A stretch of DNA of 21,929 nt from Phosphoribacter sp964558825 (GCA_964558825.1 CAZLGB010000040.1:1-21929), one strand, 5' to 3'; positions 8,412 through 15,853 are shown, counted from the stretch's first letter. Notes: generated from the letters alone by a model not told the origin. Numbers and translations are program-made.

Positions 8412-8426
8412 AGGGCCGAAGGTCCT
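8412..8426. promoter_or_regulatory. DosR-box-like palindrome upstream of the usp-kinase genes
   Basis: AGGGCCGAAGGTCCT is an imperfect palindrome (AGGACC-TTC-GGCCCT on the minus strand) resembling the GGGAC-spacer-GTCCC core of DosR/DevR sites. Its centre is about 43 bp upstream of the usp GTG, where an activator site would sit if transcription began at or next to that codon. The rest of 8377-8496 holds a 6-bp hairpin (8434-8449) and a GTCAC-C-GTGAC palindrome (8450-8460) but no gene. Confidence 0.5.
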
Positions 8427-8496
8427 TGTCACGCGACGTTGGGACGTCGGTCACCGTGACGACCTCGCGAATTCACCCCGCGGATGCGCGAAAGCG

Positions 8497-9153
8497 CTAC
8501 GGCCGCTTGGGTCCACCGCGCTGGCGCGTCGGGTGGGTGGCGGCATAGACCGCGGCCTGGGTGCGGCTGTCCATCCCCAACTTGTCGAGGATCGAGGTCA
8601 CGTAGTTCTTGACCGTCTTCTCGGCGAGGAACATGTCCTCGGCGATCTGGCGGTTGGTCATGCCCTCGGCGATGTGCTCGAGGATGCGCCGCTCCTGGGG
8701 GGTCAGCGAGCGCAGCCGCGGGTCGACCGAGCTCTCACCGAGGCTCGTGCGCACCCGTGCGACGACTTCGCCCGACATCAGCTGCTCGCCGGCCGCAACT
8801 CGGCGGATCGCGGTGACCAAGTCGGTGCCCTTAATGTCCTTGAGGACATAGCCGCAGGCGCCGGCGAGGACGGCTGCCCGCAGCGCCTGGTCGTCGTCGT
8901 AGGACGTGAGGATGATCGCCCGCAGCGTCGGGTCGACGGCCCGGATGTTGCGACAGACATCGATGCCCGAGCCGTCGGGCAGCCGGGCGTCGAGCACACT
9001 CACATCGGGGCGCAAGGCGGGGATGCGCCGCTCGGCCTCCTGGGCAGAGCCCGACTCGCCGACCACCCGGATGTCACCGGACAGCTCGAGCAACTCGCGG
9101 AGGCCGCGACGGACGATCTCGTGGTCGTCGAGCAGAAAGACGGAGACGGTCAC
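8497..9153 (-). CDS. DosR/DevR-like NarL-family response regulator
   Basis: This 218-residue regulator has a receiver domain at about 3-120 with acidic pocket D9/D10, phosphoacceptor D55 (SVLDARLPDG), T83 and K105. A LuxR-type helix-turn-helix lies at about 148-205. It is strikingly like mycobacterial DosR: LDDHEIVRRGL, ILTSYDDD, GYVLKDIKG and FLAEKTVKNYV are near-identical, and K179, K182 and N183, which contact DNA in DosR, are at the same numbers. It should be phosphorylated by the kinase at 6262-7926 and activate hypoxia or redox genes, probably including usp. The GTG start has a weak ribosome site. A TTGACC (minus strand, 9185-9190) could be a -35, but no matching -10 is clear. Confidence 0.93.
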   Translation of the reverse strand: MTVSVFLLDDHEIVRRGLRELLELSGDIRVVGESGSAQEAERRIPALRPDVSVLDARLPDGSGIDVCRNIRAVDPTLRAIILTSYDDDQALRAAVLAGACGYVLKDIKGTDLVTAIRRVAAGEQLMSGEVVARVRTSLGESSVDPRLRSLTPQERRILEHIAEGMTNRQIAEDMFLAEKTVKNYVTSILDKLGMDSRTQAAVYAATHPTRQRGGPKRP

Positions 9154-9220
9154 GCGCCTAGCGAACCACAGGTGAGGGCACCCTGGTCAACCCCGTCCCA
9201 GCACCCGTCGATGCCAGCGC

Positions 9221-12200
9221 TCAGCTCGCCTCGTAGAGCAGTCGCTCGACGACCTGGCGCGTGTGGCGAGCCTGACGCAGATAGGCCTCGACGAGCCCGG
9301 CTCCGGTGCCCGGCTCGCGGCCGATGATCCGCCCGACTCCGTCGGCATCCCGGACATCAGCCGGCACTGCATCGCTCGGGCGACCGCGCCAGAGCATCGT
9401 CGCGTTGCGCAAGGCCGACGCCAATTCGTATGCCGTGCGCAGAGTTTCGTGGTCATCGGGGGTGAGCAGGTCAGTCGCCCGCAGCGCGTCGAGCCCGGCG
9501 AGCGTGCTGGTGACCCGCAGCGTCGGCATCGCGTGGGCATGGCGCAGGGTGAGCAGCTGCACCGTCCACTCGACGTCGGTGAGCCCGCCGCGGCCGAGCT
9601 TGAGGTGGGTCCGTGGGTCGGCGCCACGAGGCAACCGCTCGGCCTCGACGCGGGCTTTCATCGTGCGGATCTCCCGGGCTCGGGTCGACTCCAGCCCGGC
9701 CTGCGGCCAGCGCAGCGGGTCGATGAGCGCGGCGAAATCCGCCCACATCGTGCGATCTCCGGCAACCGGGCGCGCCCGCAGCAGCGCCTGGAACTCCCAG
9801 GTGAGTGCCCACCGCTCGTAGTAGACGGCATACGAGCTGAGGCTGCGCGAGAGCGGACCGTTCTTGCCCTCCGGACGCAGGTCGATGTCGAGGAGCAGCG
9901 CGTCGGACCCGCAGGCCGCGAGCTGGCGCACGAGCTCCTGGACGACGGCAACACCCTGGCGTTGGCCCTCGGCCTCGTCGACCCCTTCGTGGGGGCGGTG
10001 GACGACGAGGATGTCGGCGTCGGAGCCGTAGCCCATCTCCCGCCCGCCGAGGCTGCCCATGCCGACGACGAGCATGTCGACGGTGAGGCCGGCCGGCCCG
10101 TTGGCGGCGCCGACGATCCCGCAGGCCACCTCGAGCGCGGCCTCGATCGTCGCGCCGGCGAGATCGGCGAGGCACGGCCCCGGAAGCCCTCCAGGCTGGT
10201 CGCCGAGCTGTCCGGTGAGATCGGAGAGGACGATGCGCAGCAGCTCGTGTCGACGCAGCGCGCCGACCGCCGCCATCGCCTGCTCGGGCGTGCTCTTGCG
10301 CCGGGCGGCGCTGCGCAGCGTCAGCGCGAGGGCCTCCTGACCCCGGGGCCGCAGCCCGTCGGGGTCGCCGAGGATCGAGACCGACTCGGGCGAGCGGATG
10401 AGCAGATCCGCGGCATACCTGCTGCGCCCGAGGACGTGGGCGAGCCGCTCGGCAGCCGTGCCTTCGTCGCGGAGCATCTTGAGATACCAGTGAATGGCGC
10501 CGAGCTCGTCGCTGACCCGGCGGAAGGCGAGCAGCCCGGCGTCGGGATCGGCCTCGTCGGCGAACCAGGCGAGCATGACCGGCAGCAGGGTCCGCTGGAT
10601 CGCCGCGCGCCGCGACACCCCAGCGGTCAGCGCCGCAAGGTGACGCATGGCACCGGCGGGGTCGCGGAAGCCGAGCGCAGCCAGCCGCTCGCGCGCCTGC
10701 TCGGCCGAGAGGTTGGTGTCATCGCTCGACAGCCGTGCGGCGGCGGCGAGCAGCGGCCGGTAGAAGAGCCGCTCGTGGATGCGCCGCACCTCACGGGCGT
10801 GGCTCTGCCAGAGGTCCACGACCGCCCCGGCCGGGTCCTTGGTCAGCCCGAGCGCCCGGCCGAGCACTCGCAGCTCCTCCGTCGAGGTCGGCATGAGATG
10901 GGTCCGGCGCAGCCGGTAGAGCTGGATGCGGTGCTCGAGGGTGCGCAGCAGGCGGTATGCCGCGTCGAGGGTGGCCGCGTCGTCGCGCCCGACATAGCCT
11001 CCACGCGCGAGGGCATGCAGCGCCTCGAGGGTCGTCGCCGAACGCAGCGTCTCGTCGGTGCGCCCGTGGACGAGCTGCAGCAGCTGGACGGAGAACTCCA
11101 CGTCACGCAGGCCACCCGGGCCGAGCTTGAGCTGGCGAGCGGCCTCGGCCTTGGGCACGTGCGCCTCGACCCGCCGGCGCATCGCCTGGACGTCCTCGAC
11201 GAAGTTGTCGCGGCCGGCGGCCCCCCAGATGAAGGGCCGCAGCGCCTCCTTGTAGGCCAGGCCGAGCTCGCGGTCCCCGGCCGACACCCAGGCCTTGAGC
11301 AGCGCCTGGAACTCCCAGGTCTTGGCCCACCGCTCGTAATAGGCGCGATGGCTGGCGACGGTGCGCACGAGCGGCCCCGCCTTGCCCTCGGGACGCAGGG
11401 CTGCGTCGACCGGCCAGAGGGTGCCCTCGGCGGAGGACGCCGAGCAGGCCTTCATCGTCGCGGTCGCCAGGGCCGCGCCGACCTTGAGCGCCTCGGCCTC
11501 GTCGGCGCCCGCCACCGGCTCGGCGACGAAGATGACGTCGACATCGGAGACGTAGTTGAGCTCTCCCCCACCGGTTTTGCCCATGCCGATGATCGCCAGC
11601 CGGCAGATCTCGTGGCCCGGCCCGTATTCCTCGCGGGCGATGAGCAAGGCGGCCTCCAGGGCCGCCTCGGCGAGCTGGGCGAGCGCCTCGGCCGCGCGGG
11701 GCAGGTGGGCGACCGGGTCGGGCGCGGAGAGGTCGAGCGCGGCGATCCGCACGAGCTCACGCCGATAGGCCACCCGCAGCGCGTCGTATGCCGTCTGCCC
11801 GGCTCGGGCGCTCGGGTGGACGGCGCTGCTCAGCGCCTGACGCAGAGCCGGACCGGTGACCGGCTCGAGGTCGGCGTCGGCCGCGACCGGCCAGTGCTCG
11901 GGGTGGGCGACGAGATGGTCGACGAGGGCGCGCGAGCCGCCGAGGGTGACGAGCAACCGGTGCCGTCGGGGCGAATCGGTGGCCAGCAGCTGCGCAAGGG
12001 CGGGCTCGTCCCAGGCCGGGCCGCGCGCGGAGGTGGAGGCGACCGGCATACCGAGGCCCCTGACCGCCTCGACGAGCCGCACGAGCCCGAGCGCGCCGAG
12101 ATCGGGGTCCGCGGCGGCCGCGAGCCCCTCGGCGAGGGACGTGCGCGAGTCGCGCGTGGCGCTGAGCAGCGACTCGTCGAGCAGGGCACTGCTCGACGGG

Positions 12201-12328
12201 ACCGCGTCCGGGTCGTCGGCGAAGAGGCGCACGACGACCGGCTCACGCAGCAGCCCCGCCGCCCGGTCCGGCTCGGCGAAACCCAGCCGGGCGAGCATGG
12301 CGACCACGCTGGGCGACCTGTCAACCAC
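9221..12328 (-). CDS. glnE: Bifunctional glutamine synthetase adenylyltransferase/deadenylylase GlnE
   Basis: This 1035-residue protein carries two nucleotidyltransferase domains. The N-terminal (adenylyl-removing) domain has MGKTGGGELNYVSDVDVIF at about 249-267. The C-terminal (adenylylating) domain has GMGSLGGREMGYGSDADIL at about 755-775. Each is followed by the RPEGKxGPL / YYERWAxTWEFQALL block, and the tandem layout and length are typical of GlnE. It adds AMP to, and removes AMP from, a regulatory tyrosine of type I glutamine synthetase according to nitrogen state. I chose the GTG at 12328 because GGGAG lies six bases upstream and the start then clears the glnA2 stop by 17 bp; the frame is open further upstream inside glnA2. 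It is probably co-transcribed with glnA2, the order known in M. tuberculosis (Rv2222c-Rv2221c). Confidence 0.95.
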   Translation of the reverse strand: MVDRSPSVVAMLARLGFAEPDRAAGLLREPVVVRLFADDPDAVPSSSALLDESLLSATRDSRTSLAEGLAAAADPDLGALGLVRLVEAVRGLGMPVASTSARGPAWDEPALAQLLATDSPRRHRLLVTLGGSRALVDHLVAHPEHWPVAADADLEPVTGPALRQALSSAVHPSARAGQTAYDALRVAYRRELVRIAALDLSAPDPVAHLPRAAEALAQLAEAALEAALLIAREEYGPGHEICRLAIIGMGKTGGGELNYVSDVDVIFVAEPVAGADEAEALKVGAALATATMKACSASSAEGTLWPVDAALRPEGKAGPLVRTVASHRAYYERWAKTWEFQALLKAWVSAGDRELGLAYKEALRPFIWGAAGRDNFVEDVQAMRRRVEAHVPKAEAARQLKLGPGGLRDVEFSVQLLQLVHGRTDETLRSATTLEALHALARGGYVGRDDAATLDAAYRLLRTLEHRIQLYRLRRTHLMPTSTEELRVLGRALGLTKDPAGAVVDLWQSHAREVRRIHERLFYRPLLAAAARLSSDDTNLSAEQARERLAALGFRDPAGAMRHLAALTAGVSRRAAIQRTLLPVMLAWFADEADPDAGLLAFRRVSDELGAIHWYLKMLRDEGTAAERLAHVLGRSRYAADLLIRSPESVSILGDPDGLRPRGQEALALTLRSAARRKSTPEQAMAAVGALRRHELLRIVLSDLTGQLGDQPGGLPGPCLADLAGATIEAALEVACGIVGAANGPAGLTVDMLVVGMGSLGGREMGYGSDADILVVHRPHEGVDEAEGQRQGVAVVQELVRQLAACGSDALLLDIDLRPEGKNGPLSRSLSSYAVYYERWALTWEFQALLRARPVAGDRTMWADFAALIDPLRWPQAGLESTRAREIRTMKARVEAERLPRGADPRTHLKLGRGGLTDVEWTVQLLTLRHAHAMPTLRVTSTLAGLDALRATDLLTPDDHETLRTAYELASALRNATMLWRGRPSDAVPADVRDADGVGRIIGREPGTGAGLVEAYLRQARHTRQVVERLLYEAS

Positions 12329-12345
12329 CGCAGACTCCCGATCGG

Positions 12346-13683
12346 TCAGAGCCGAGTGAGATAGCGGTCGAGCTCGAATTGGGTGATCTGCTGGCGGTAT
12401 TCGCGCCACTCGGCGCGCTTGTTGCGCAGGAAGAAGTCGAAGACGTGCTCGCCGAGGGTGTCGGCGACGAGCTCGCTGCGCTCCATGAGCTCGAGGGCGC
12501 GACCGAGCGAGGACGGCAGCGGCTCGATGCCCATGGCCCGCCGCTCGGCGTCGGTGAGCTGCCAGACGTCGTCCTCGGCCTCGGGCGGCAACTCATAGCC
12601 CTCCTCGATCCCCTTGAGCCCGGCGGCGAGCAGGACCGCGAAGGCGAGATAGGGGTTGCAGGCCGAGTCGATCGAGCGCACCTCGACCCGGGTCGAGTTG
12701 CCCTTGTCGGGCTTGTACATCGGCACCCGGACGAGGGCCGAGCGGTTGTTGTGCCCCCAGGTGAGGTATGCCGGTGCCTCGCCCCCGCCCCAGAGCCGCT
12801 TGTAGCTGTTGACCCACTGGTTGGTGACCGCGGTGATCTCGGCGCCGTGGCGCAGCAGCCCGGCGATGAACTGCCGCCCGGTCTTGGACAGCTGGTAGGG
12901 GGCCCCGGCCTCGTGGAAGGCGTTGGTGTCGCCCTCGAAGAGGCTCAGGTGGGTGTGCATGCCCGACCCGGCGTGCTCGCGGAAGGGCTTGGGCATGAAG
13001 GAGGCGATGATCCCCTGGGTGAGGGCGACCTCCTTGACGACGGTGCGGAAGGTCATGATGTTGTCGGCGGTCGAGAGGGCATCGGCATAGCGCAGGTCGA
13101 TCTCGTTCTGGCCCGGTGCGCCCTCGTGGTGGCTGAACTCGACCGAGATGCCCATGCTCTCGAGCAGGGTGATCGCCGCCCGGCGGAAGTCGTGAGCGGT
13201 GCCGTGCGGGACGTGGTCGAAGTAGCCGCCGTCGTCGACGGCCTTGGGCTTGATCCGCTTGCCCGAGGGCTTGTCGAGCAGGAAGAACTCGATCTCCGGG
13301 TGCGTGTAGAAGGTGAACCCGAGGTCGGCGGCCTTGGCCAGCGACCGGCGCAGCACGTGCCGCGGGTCGGCAAAGCTCGGCTGCCCGTCGGGGGTGAGCA
13401 GGTCGCAGAACATCCGCGCGGTGCCGGGGTTCTCGCCGCGCCAGGGCAGCACCTGGAAGGTCGCCGGGTCGGGTTTGGCCAGCATGTCGGCCTCGAAGAT
13501 GCGGGCGAAGCCCTCGATGGCCGAGCCGTCGAAACCGATGCCCTCCGCGAAGGCCCCCTCGAGCTCGGCGGGAGCCACGGCGACCGACTTGAGCGTCCCG
13601 ACGACGTCGGTGAACCACAACCGCACGAAGCGGATGTCGCGCTCCTCGATGGTGCGCAGGACGAACTCTTGCTGACGATCCAT
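12346..13683 (-). CDS. glnA2: Type I glutamine synthetase, GlnA2 class (GSI-alpha-like)
   Basis: This 445-residue enzyme makes glutamine from glutamate, ammonia and ATP and would act as a cytoplasmic dodecamer. Visible motifs are FDGSAIEGF (51-59), metal-binding HPEIEFF, GSGMHTHLSLF, the KRLWGGGEAPAYLTWGHNNRSALVR active-site region and the GEHVFDFFLRNKRAEW C-terminal block. The length matches M. tuberculosis GlnA2. The C-terminal region lacks the insertion and the exact N-L-Y-D/E-L-P-P-E-E adenylylation loop of GSI-beta enzymes, although a GYELPP stretch is present nearby. The ATG at 13683 has AGGA eight bases upstream, part of a CAGGAT that might instead be a -10 for a leaderless mRNA. A GlnR-type box lies just upstream. 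Confidence 0.95.
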   Translation of the reverse strand: MDRQQEFVLRTIEERDIRFVRLWFTDVVGTLKSVAVAPAELEGAFAEGIGFDGSAIEGFARIFEADMLAKPDPATFQVLPWRGENPGTARMFCDLLTPDGQPSFADPRHVLRRSLAKAADLGFTFYTHPEIEFFLLDKPSGKRIKPKAVDDGGYFDHVPHGTAHDFRRAAITLLESMGISVEFSHHEGAPGQNEIDLRYADALSTADNIMTFRTVVKEVALTQGIIASFMPKPFREHAGSGMHTHLSLFEGDTNAFHEAGAPYQLSKTGRQFIAGLLRHGAEITAVTNQWVNSYKRLWGGGEAPAYLTWGHNNRSALVRVPMYKPDKGNSTRVEVRSIDSACNPYLAFAVLLAAGLKGIEEGYELPPEAEDDVWQLTDAERRAMGIEPLPSSLGRALELMERSELVADTLGEHVFDFFLRNKRAEWREYRQQITQFELDRYLTRL

Positions 13684-13705
13684 GTGTCGATCCTGCCGCA
13701 CCGGT

Positions 13706-13721
13706 GTTTCGGGTGCGTTAC
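13706..13721 (-). promoter_or_regulatory. GlnR-type operator upstream of glnA2
   Basis: On the minus strand the site reads GTAAC-GCACCC-GAAAC, an exact fit to the actinobacterial GlnR consensus GTnAC-n6-GAAAC. It ends 22 bp before the glnA2 start codon, so it would overlap a -35 region if transcription starts at or near the ATG. Nitrogen control of glnA2-glnE by a GlnR regulator encoded elsewhere is inferred. Confidence 0.75.
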
Positions 13722-13731
13722 ACCCCGCGAT

Positions 13732-13759
13732 CTCGCTGCTGAGGTCAGCCGCCCGCGAG
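13732..13759 (-). terminator. Hairpin over the stop codon of the oxidoreductase gene
   Basis: CTCGC (13732-13736) pairs with GCGAG (13755-13759), and inside it GCTGA pairs with TCAGC (13738-13742 with 13745-13749). The TGA stop (complement of 13745-13747) lies inside the stem. There is no T-run. It is a plausible but weak end signal between this gene and glnA2. Confidence 0.3.
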
Positions 13760-14698
13760 CCCGAGATCGTGCAGCGAGAGACCGGGCCGGTAGTGGCGCT
13801 GCAGCTCGTGCGCATAGTGCCGACCCAGGGTGTCGGCATGGCGCTCGATCCACTCGGTGAGCCGGATGCGGCCGGTCGCCGGAGCGTCGGAATCGGCCAA
13901 TCCGCCTGCCAGCGCCAGGTATTCATCGCGGGTCAGCAAGGTGTCGCCGAGTGCCTTGCCCAGCGCCCACGTGATCGCGGGGAAGGCCGCTCCCGGCACC
14001 GGTGCGAGCAGCGCGCGTGAGCCGACGGCGGCGCGCAGGTGCTCGAGCAACTCGCGGAAGGTCAGCGACTCCGGTCCGACCGCGTCGACGATCCGATCGC
14101 TGTGCTCTGCGCCGAGGTCGACCATCAGCCGGGCGAGGTCCTCGACGTGGATGCCGCGCACCCGATAGTCGCCGGAGCCTCCGTGCAGCACGAGGGGGCT
14201 GCGGCGCAGCAGCCAGGCCATGTTGTTGATGAGCACGCCCTGGCCACCGAAGAGGATCGCCGGGCGCACGACGGCATACGACAGACCGCTGGCGCGCAGG
14301 TGTTGCTCGACCTGGCCCTTGCCGCGGAAATAGCCGTAGGGCGAGGTGACGTCGGCGTGGGTGATCGACACGTGGACGACCCGGCGCACCCCGGCGGCCG
14401 CGGCGGCGGCGAAGAGCCTCGCGCTCGCCGCGACCGCGTCGTCGAAGGTCACGGCGCCATGGGGGAAGCGCACCCAGTAGGTGTTGTAGAGCGTGTCGAC
14501 GCCCTGCAGGGCGCCGCGCAACTCGGCGGGATCGGACAGGGCGAGCGGTCGCACGTCGATGCTCGCCAGACCCTCGGGGAGCGCCTCGCGGGTGGCCGGC
14601 GGATGGCCCGTCAGCGTGCGCACCGAGCGCCCTCGGCGCAGCAGCTCGGCGGCAATCGCCGCTCCGGAGTAACTGAATGCCCCTGTGACCGCGTCCAT
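13745..14698 (-). CDS. NAD(P)-binding SDR/NmrA-like oxidoreductase or epimerase-type protein
   Basis: This 317-residue protein starts at an ATG with GGGAGG six bases upstream. The N-terminus carries the Rossmann motif TGAFSYSGAAIA (T-G-x3-Y-x-G, residues 5-16), then a VRTLTGHP strand end, VDTLYNTYWVRF, and VRRVVHVSI for later strands. YFRGKGQVEQHLRASGLSYAVVRPAILFG matches the atypical/extended SDR group (NmrA- and NDUFA9-like proteins). A classical YxxxK is replaced by YFRGKGQ, so it may be a redox sensor or quinone-linked reductase rather than a standard dehydrogenase. The substrate is unknown. It is divergent from the TetR gene at 14842, with two palindromic operators over its promoter, so it is the probable target of that repressor. 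Confidence 0.85.
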   Translation of the reverse strand: MDAVTGAFSYSGAAIAAELLRRGRSVRTLTGHPPATREALPEGLASIDVRPLALSDPAELRGALQGVDTLYNTYWVRFPHGAVTFDDAVAASARLFAAAAAAGVRRVVHVSITHADVTSPYGYFRGKGQVEQHLRASGLSYAVVRPAILFGGQGVLINNMAWLLRRSPLVLHGGSGDYRVRGIHVEDLARLMVDLGAEHSDRIVDAVGPESLTFRELLEHLRAAVGSRALLAPVPGAAFPAITWALGKALGDTLLTRDEYLALAGGLADSDAPATGRIRLTEWIERHADTLGRHYAHELQRHYRPGLSLHDLGLAGG

Positions 14699-14729
14699 GA
14701 CGGCCTCCCTCGTCGCGGCGGAGTTCGAT

Positions 14730-14745
14730 TTGAGCGCTCGCTCAA
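14730..14745. promoter_or_regulatory. TetR-family operator 1
   Basis: TTGAGCG-CT-CGCTCAA is a palindrome with 7-bp arms. It covers the predicted transcription start of the oxidoreductase gene. Its centre is 34 bp from that of operator 2, which has the same TTGAGC...GCTCAA half-sites. Confidence 0.8.
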
Positions 14746-14750
14746 TCACG

Positions 14751-14779
14751 AGCATAGGCGTGTTTGAGCATATGCTCAA
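14751..14779 (-). promoter_or_regulatory. Promoter of the oxidoreductase gene (-35 TTGAGC, 17 bp, -10 TATGCT)
   Basis: On the minus strand TTGAGC (14774-14779) and TATGCT (14751-14756) are separated by 17 bp and would start transcription near 14744. Operator 2 covers the -35 and operator 1 covers the start site, a classic repression layout. Confidence 0.6.
14764..14779. promoter_or_regulatory. TetR-family operator 2
   Basis: TTGAGCATATGCTCAA is a perfect 16-bp palindrome sharing TTGAGC half-sites with operator 1. It lies 62 bp before the tetR start, so it may also mediate autoregulation. Confidence 0.85.
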
Positions 14780-14841
14780 CATCTGCCGAGCCGGAGCGCC
14801 ATGGCACGACACGGAGGGCGGTATTGGGCAGGATGCGTCCC

Positions 14842-15492
14842 ATGACCTCGTCGTCGGATCACACCAAGTCGCGGTTGATGGAGGCGACCCTGCAGGTGAT
14901 CCGCTCGCAGGGGCTGGCCGGTGCCTCGGCCCGGTCCATCGGCGCGGCCGCGGGGGTCAACCAGGCGCTGATCTTCTATCACTTCGGGACGGTCGCCGAG
15001 CTCATCGAGGCGGCCTCCGACGAGGCGGTCACCCGCGCGGTGGCCGCTTACACCGAGCGCTTCGCCGAGGTCGAGTCACTCCCCCAGCTCATCGAGGTCG
15101 CCCGCCTCGTGCACGAGCAGGAGCGGGAGTCCGGCAATGTCGCCGTCATGGCGCAGCTGCTCGCCGGCGCCCAGCACGACCCCGTCCTCGCGCGGGCGAG
15201 CCGCCATGCCATCGGCGCGTGGACCGAGCAGGTGCGCGTCGTCCTCGATCGCGTGTTGGCTGCGACGCCCGCGGCCGCGCTGCTCGACGCGACCGATCTG
15301 GCTCCGGCGGTCAGCGCCGCCTTCATCGGGATCGAGCTCTTCCATGGAGTGGATCCCGAGGCAGGCGAGCGCGCCTTCGCGACCCTGGCGCGCCTCGACG
15401 CGCTCATCACCGCGGTCAACGACCTCGGCCCGGTCGCCACGTCAGCACTGCGCGTCGCGGGCCGCTCGCTCGCCAAGCGGACGGGCGGCTGA
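14842..15492 (+). CDS. TetR-family transcriptional repressor
   Basis: This 216-residue regulator has an N-terminal helix-turn-helix at about 27-50 (GLAGASARSIGAAAGVNQALIFYHF), the typical TetR arrangement ending in a YHF recognition-helix signature. The C-terminal ligand-binding and dimerisation domain (about 55-216) is helical and not assignable to an inducer. The ATG at 14842 has AGGA eight bases upstream; an in-frame ATG at 14833 is possible but sits directly against that AGG. The gene is divergent from the oxidoreductase gene with two matching palindromes between them, so it very likely represses that gene and itself. The stop codon lies at the apex of a hairpin. Confidence 0.92.
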   Translation: MTSSSDHTKSRLMEATLQVIRSQGLAGASARSIGAAAGVNQALIFYHFGTVAELIEAASDEAVTRAVAAYTERFAEVESLPQLIEVARLVHEQERESGNVAVMAQLLAGAQHDPVLARASRHAIGAWTEQVRVVLDRVLAATPAAALLDATDLAPAVSAAFIGIELFHGVDPEAGERAFATLARLDALITAVNDLGPVATSALRVAGRSLAKRTGG

Positions 15493-15500
15493 GCCGCCCG
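15482..15500. terminator. Hairpin with the tetR stop codon in its loop
   Basis: CGGGCGGC (15482-15489) pairs perfectly with GCCGCCCG (15493-15500), leaving the TGA stop as the 3-base loop. A second small stem (15501-15505 with 15514-15518) follows. There is no T-run. It sits between convergent genes, so it may serve both. Confidence 0.5.
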
Positions 15501-15524
15501 CTCTGCGGACCGCCAGAGTGCGGG

Positions 15525-15740
15525 TCAGTCCTCGAGGTCCTCGTCGCTCCAGTCGGCAGAGGCGCCGCGCTGATCCCAATCGCGATCCTGCTCGTCCCAG
15601 GCCTCGGTCTTGGCTCGAGCGATCTCCAACGCCCGGGCCGCCTCGGCAGCGGAGTCATAAGGGCCCAGCACGTCGGTGTCCTGCCCGCGGTCCTCGTCGG
15701 TCTCGACCTTGCCGGTCGTGACGTTGTACCAGTACTGCAC
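15525..15740 (-). CDS. Small conserved actinobacterial protein of the type annotated as SPOR-domain protein
   Basis: This acidic 71-residue protein begins at a GTG with a strong AAGGAG six bases upstream; the frame continues to 15818 but has no ribosome site there. The sequence QYWYNVTTGKVETDED, then DVLGPYDSAAEAARALEIARAKTEAWDEQDRDW, matches a short family common next to map in actinobacteria. The GPYDSxxEAxxAL core is SPOR-like (one beta-alpha unit), but no full SPOR domain, signal peptide or membrane anchor is present. The function is unknown. It is convergent with tetR and divergent from map. Confidence 0.82.
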   Translation of the reverse strand: MQYWYNVTTGKVETDEDRGQDTDVLGPYDSAAEAARALEIARAKTEAWDEQDRDWDQRGASADWSDEDLED

Positions 15741-15853
15741 GGCATACTCCTTGGGCTCGGCGAGGGCTGTCAGCTCCCACCGTATGCCGTCGGGCCACCC
15801 GCATAGACTCCGGACCATGCCGGTTCTCCCCTCCGCCGTCGTGCCGTATGCCG
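15740..15853. repeat. Cluster of three GTATGCCG octamers between the divergent starts of the SPOR-type gene and map
   Basis: One copy is inverted (15740-15747) and two are direct (15782-15789 and 15846-15853). The first two can pair as a 9-bp stem across 34 bases. They flank the intergenic control region, so a regulatory effect is possible, but the octamer is dispersed across the whole window. Confidence 0.6.
15804..15809 (+). promoter_or_regulatory. Candidate -10 for leaderless map transcription
   Basis: TAGACT fits TANNNT and is followed by seven bases and then the map ATG. No Shine-Dalgarno precedes that ATG, which favours a leaderless transcript starting at or one base before the A. Confidence 0.45.

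Noticed and set aside
8434..8460. Two small palindromes (CGACGT hairpin and GTCAC-C-GTGAC) as further operators or a terminator between the DosR-like gene and usp
   Set aside because: They are short, match no site I know and lack a T-run. They were noted only within the intergenic description.
9263..12364. 1033-codon open frame opposite glnE
   Set aside because: Its composition is typical of an antisense shadow and it lacks motifs. GlnE on the minus strand has both nucleotidyltransferase signatures.
12379..13860. 493-codon open frame opposite glnA2
   Set aside because: It is an antisense shadow of a clearly recognisable glutamine synthetase.
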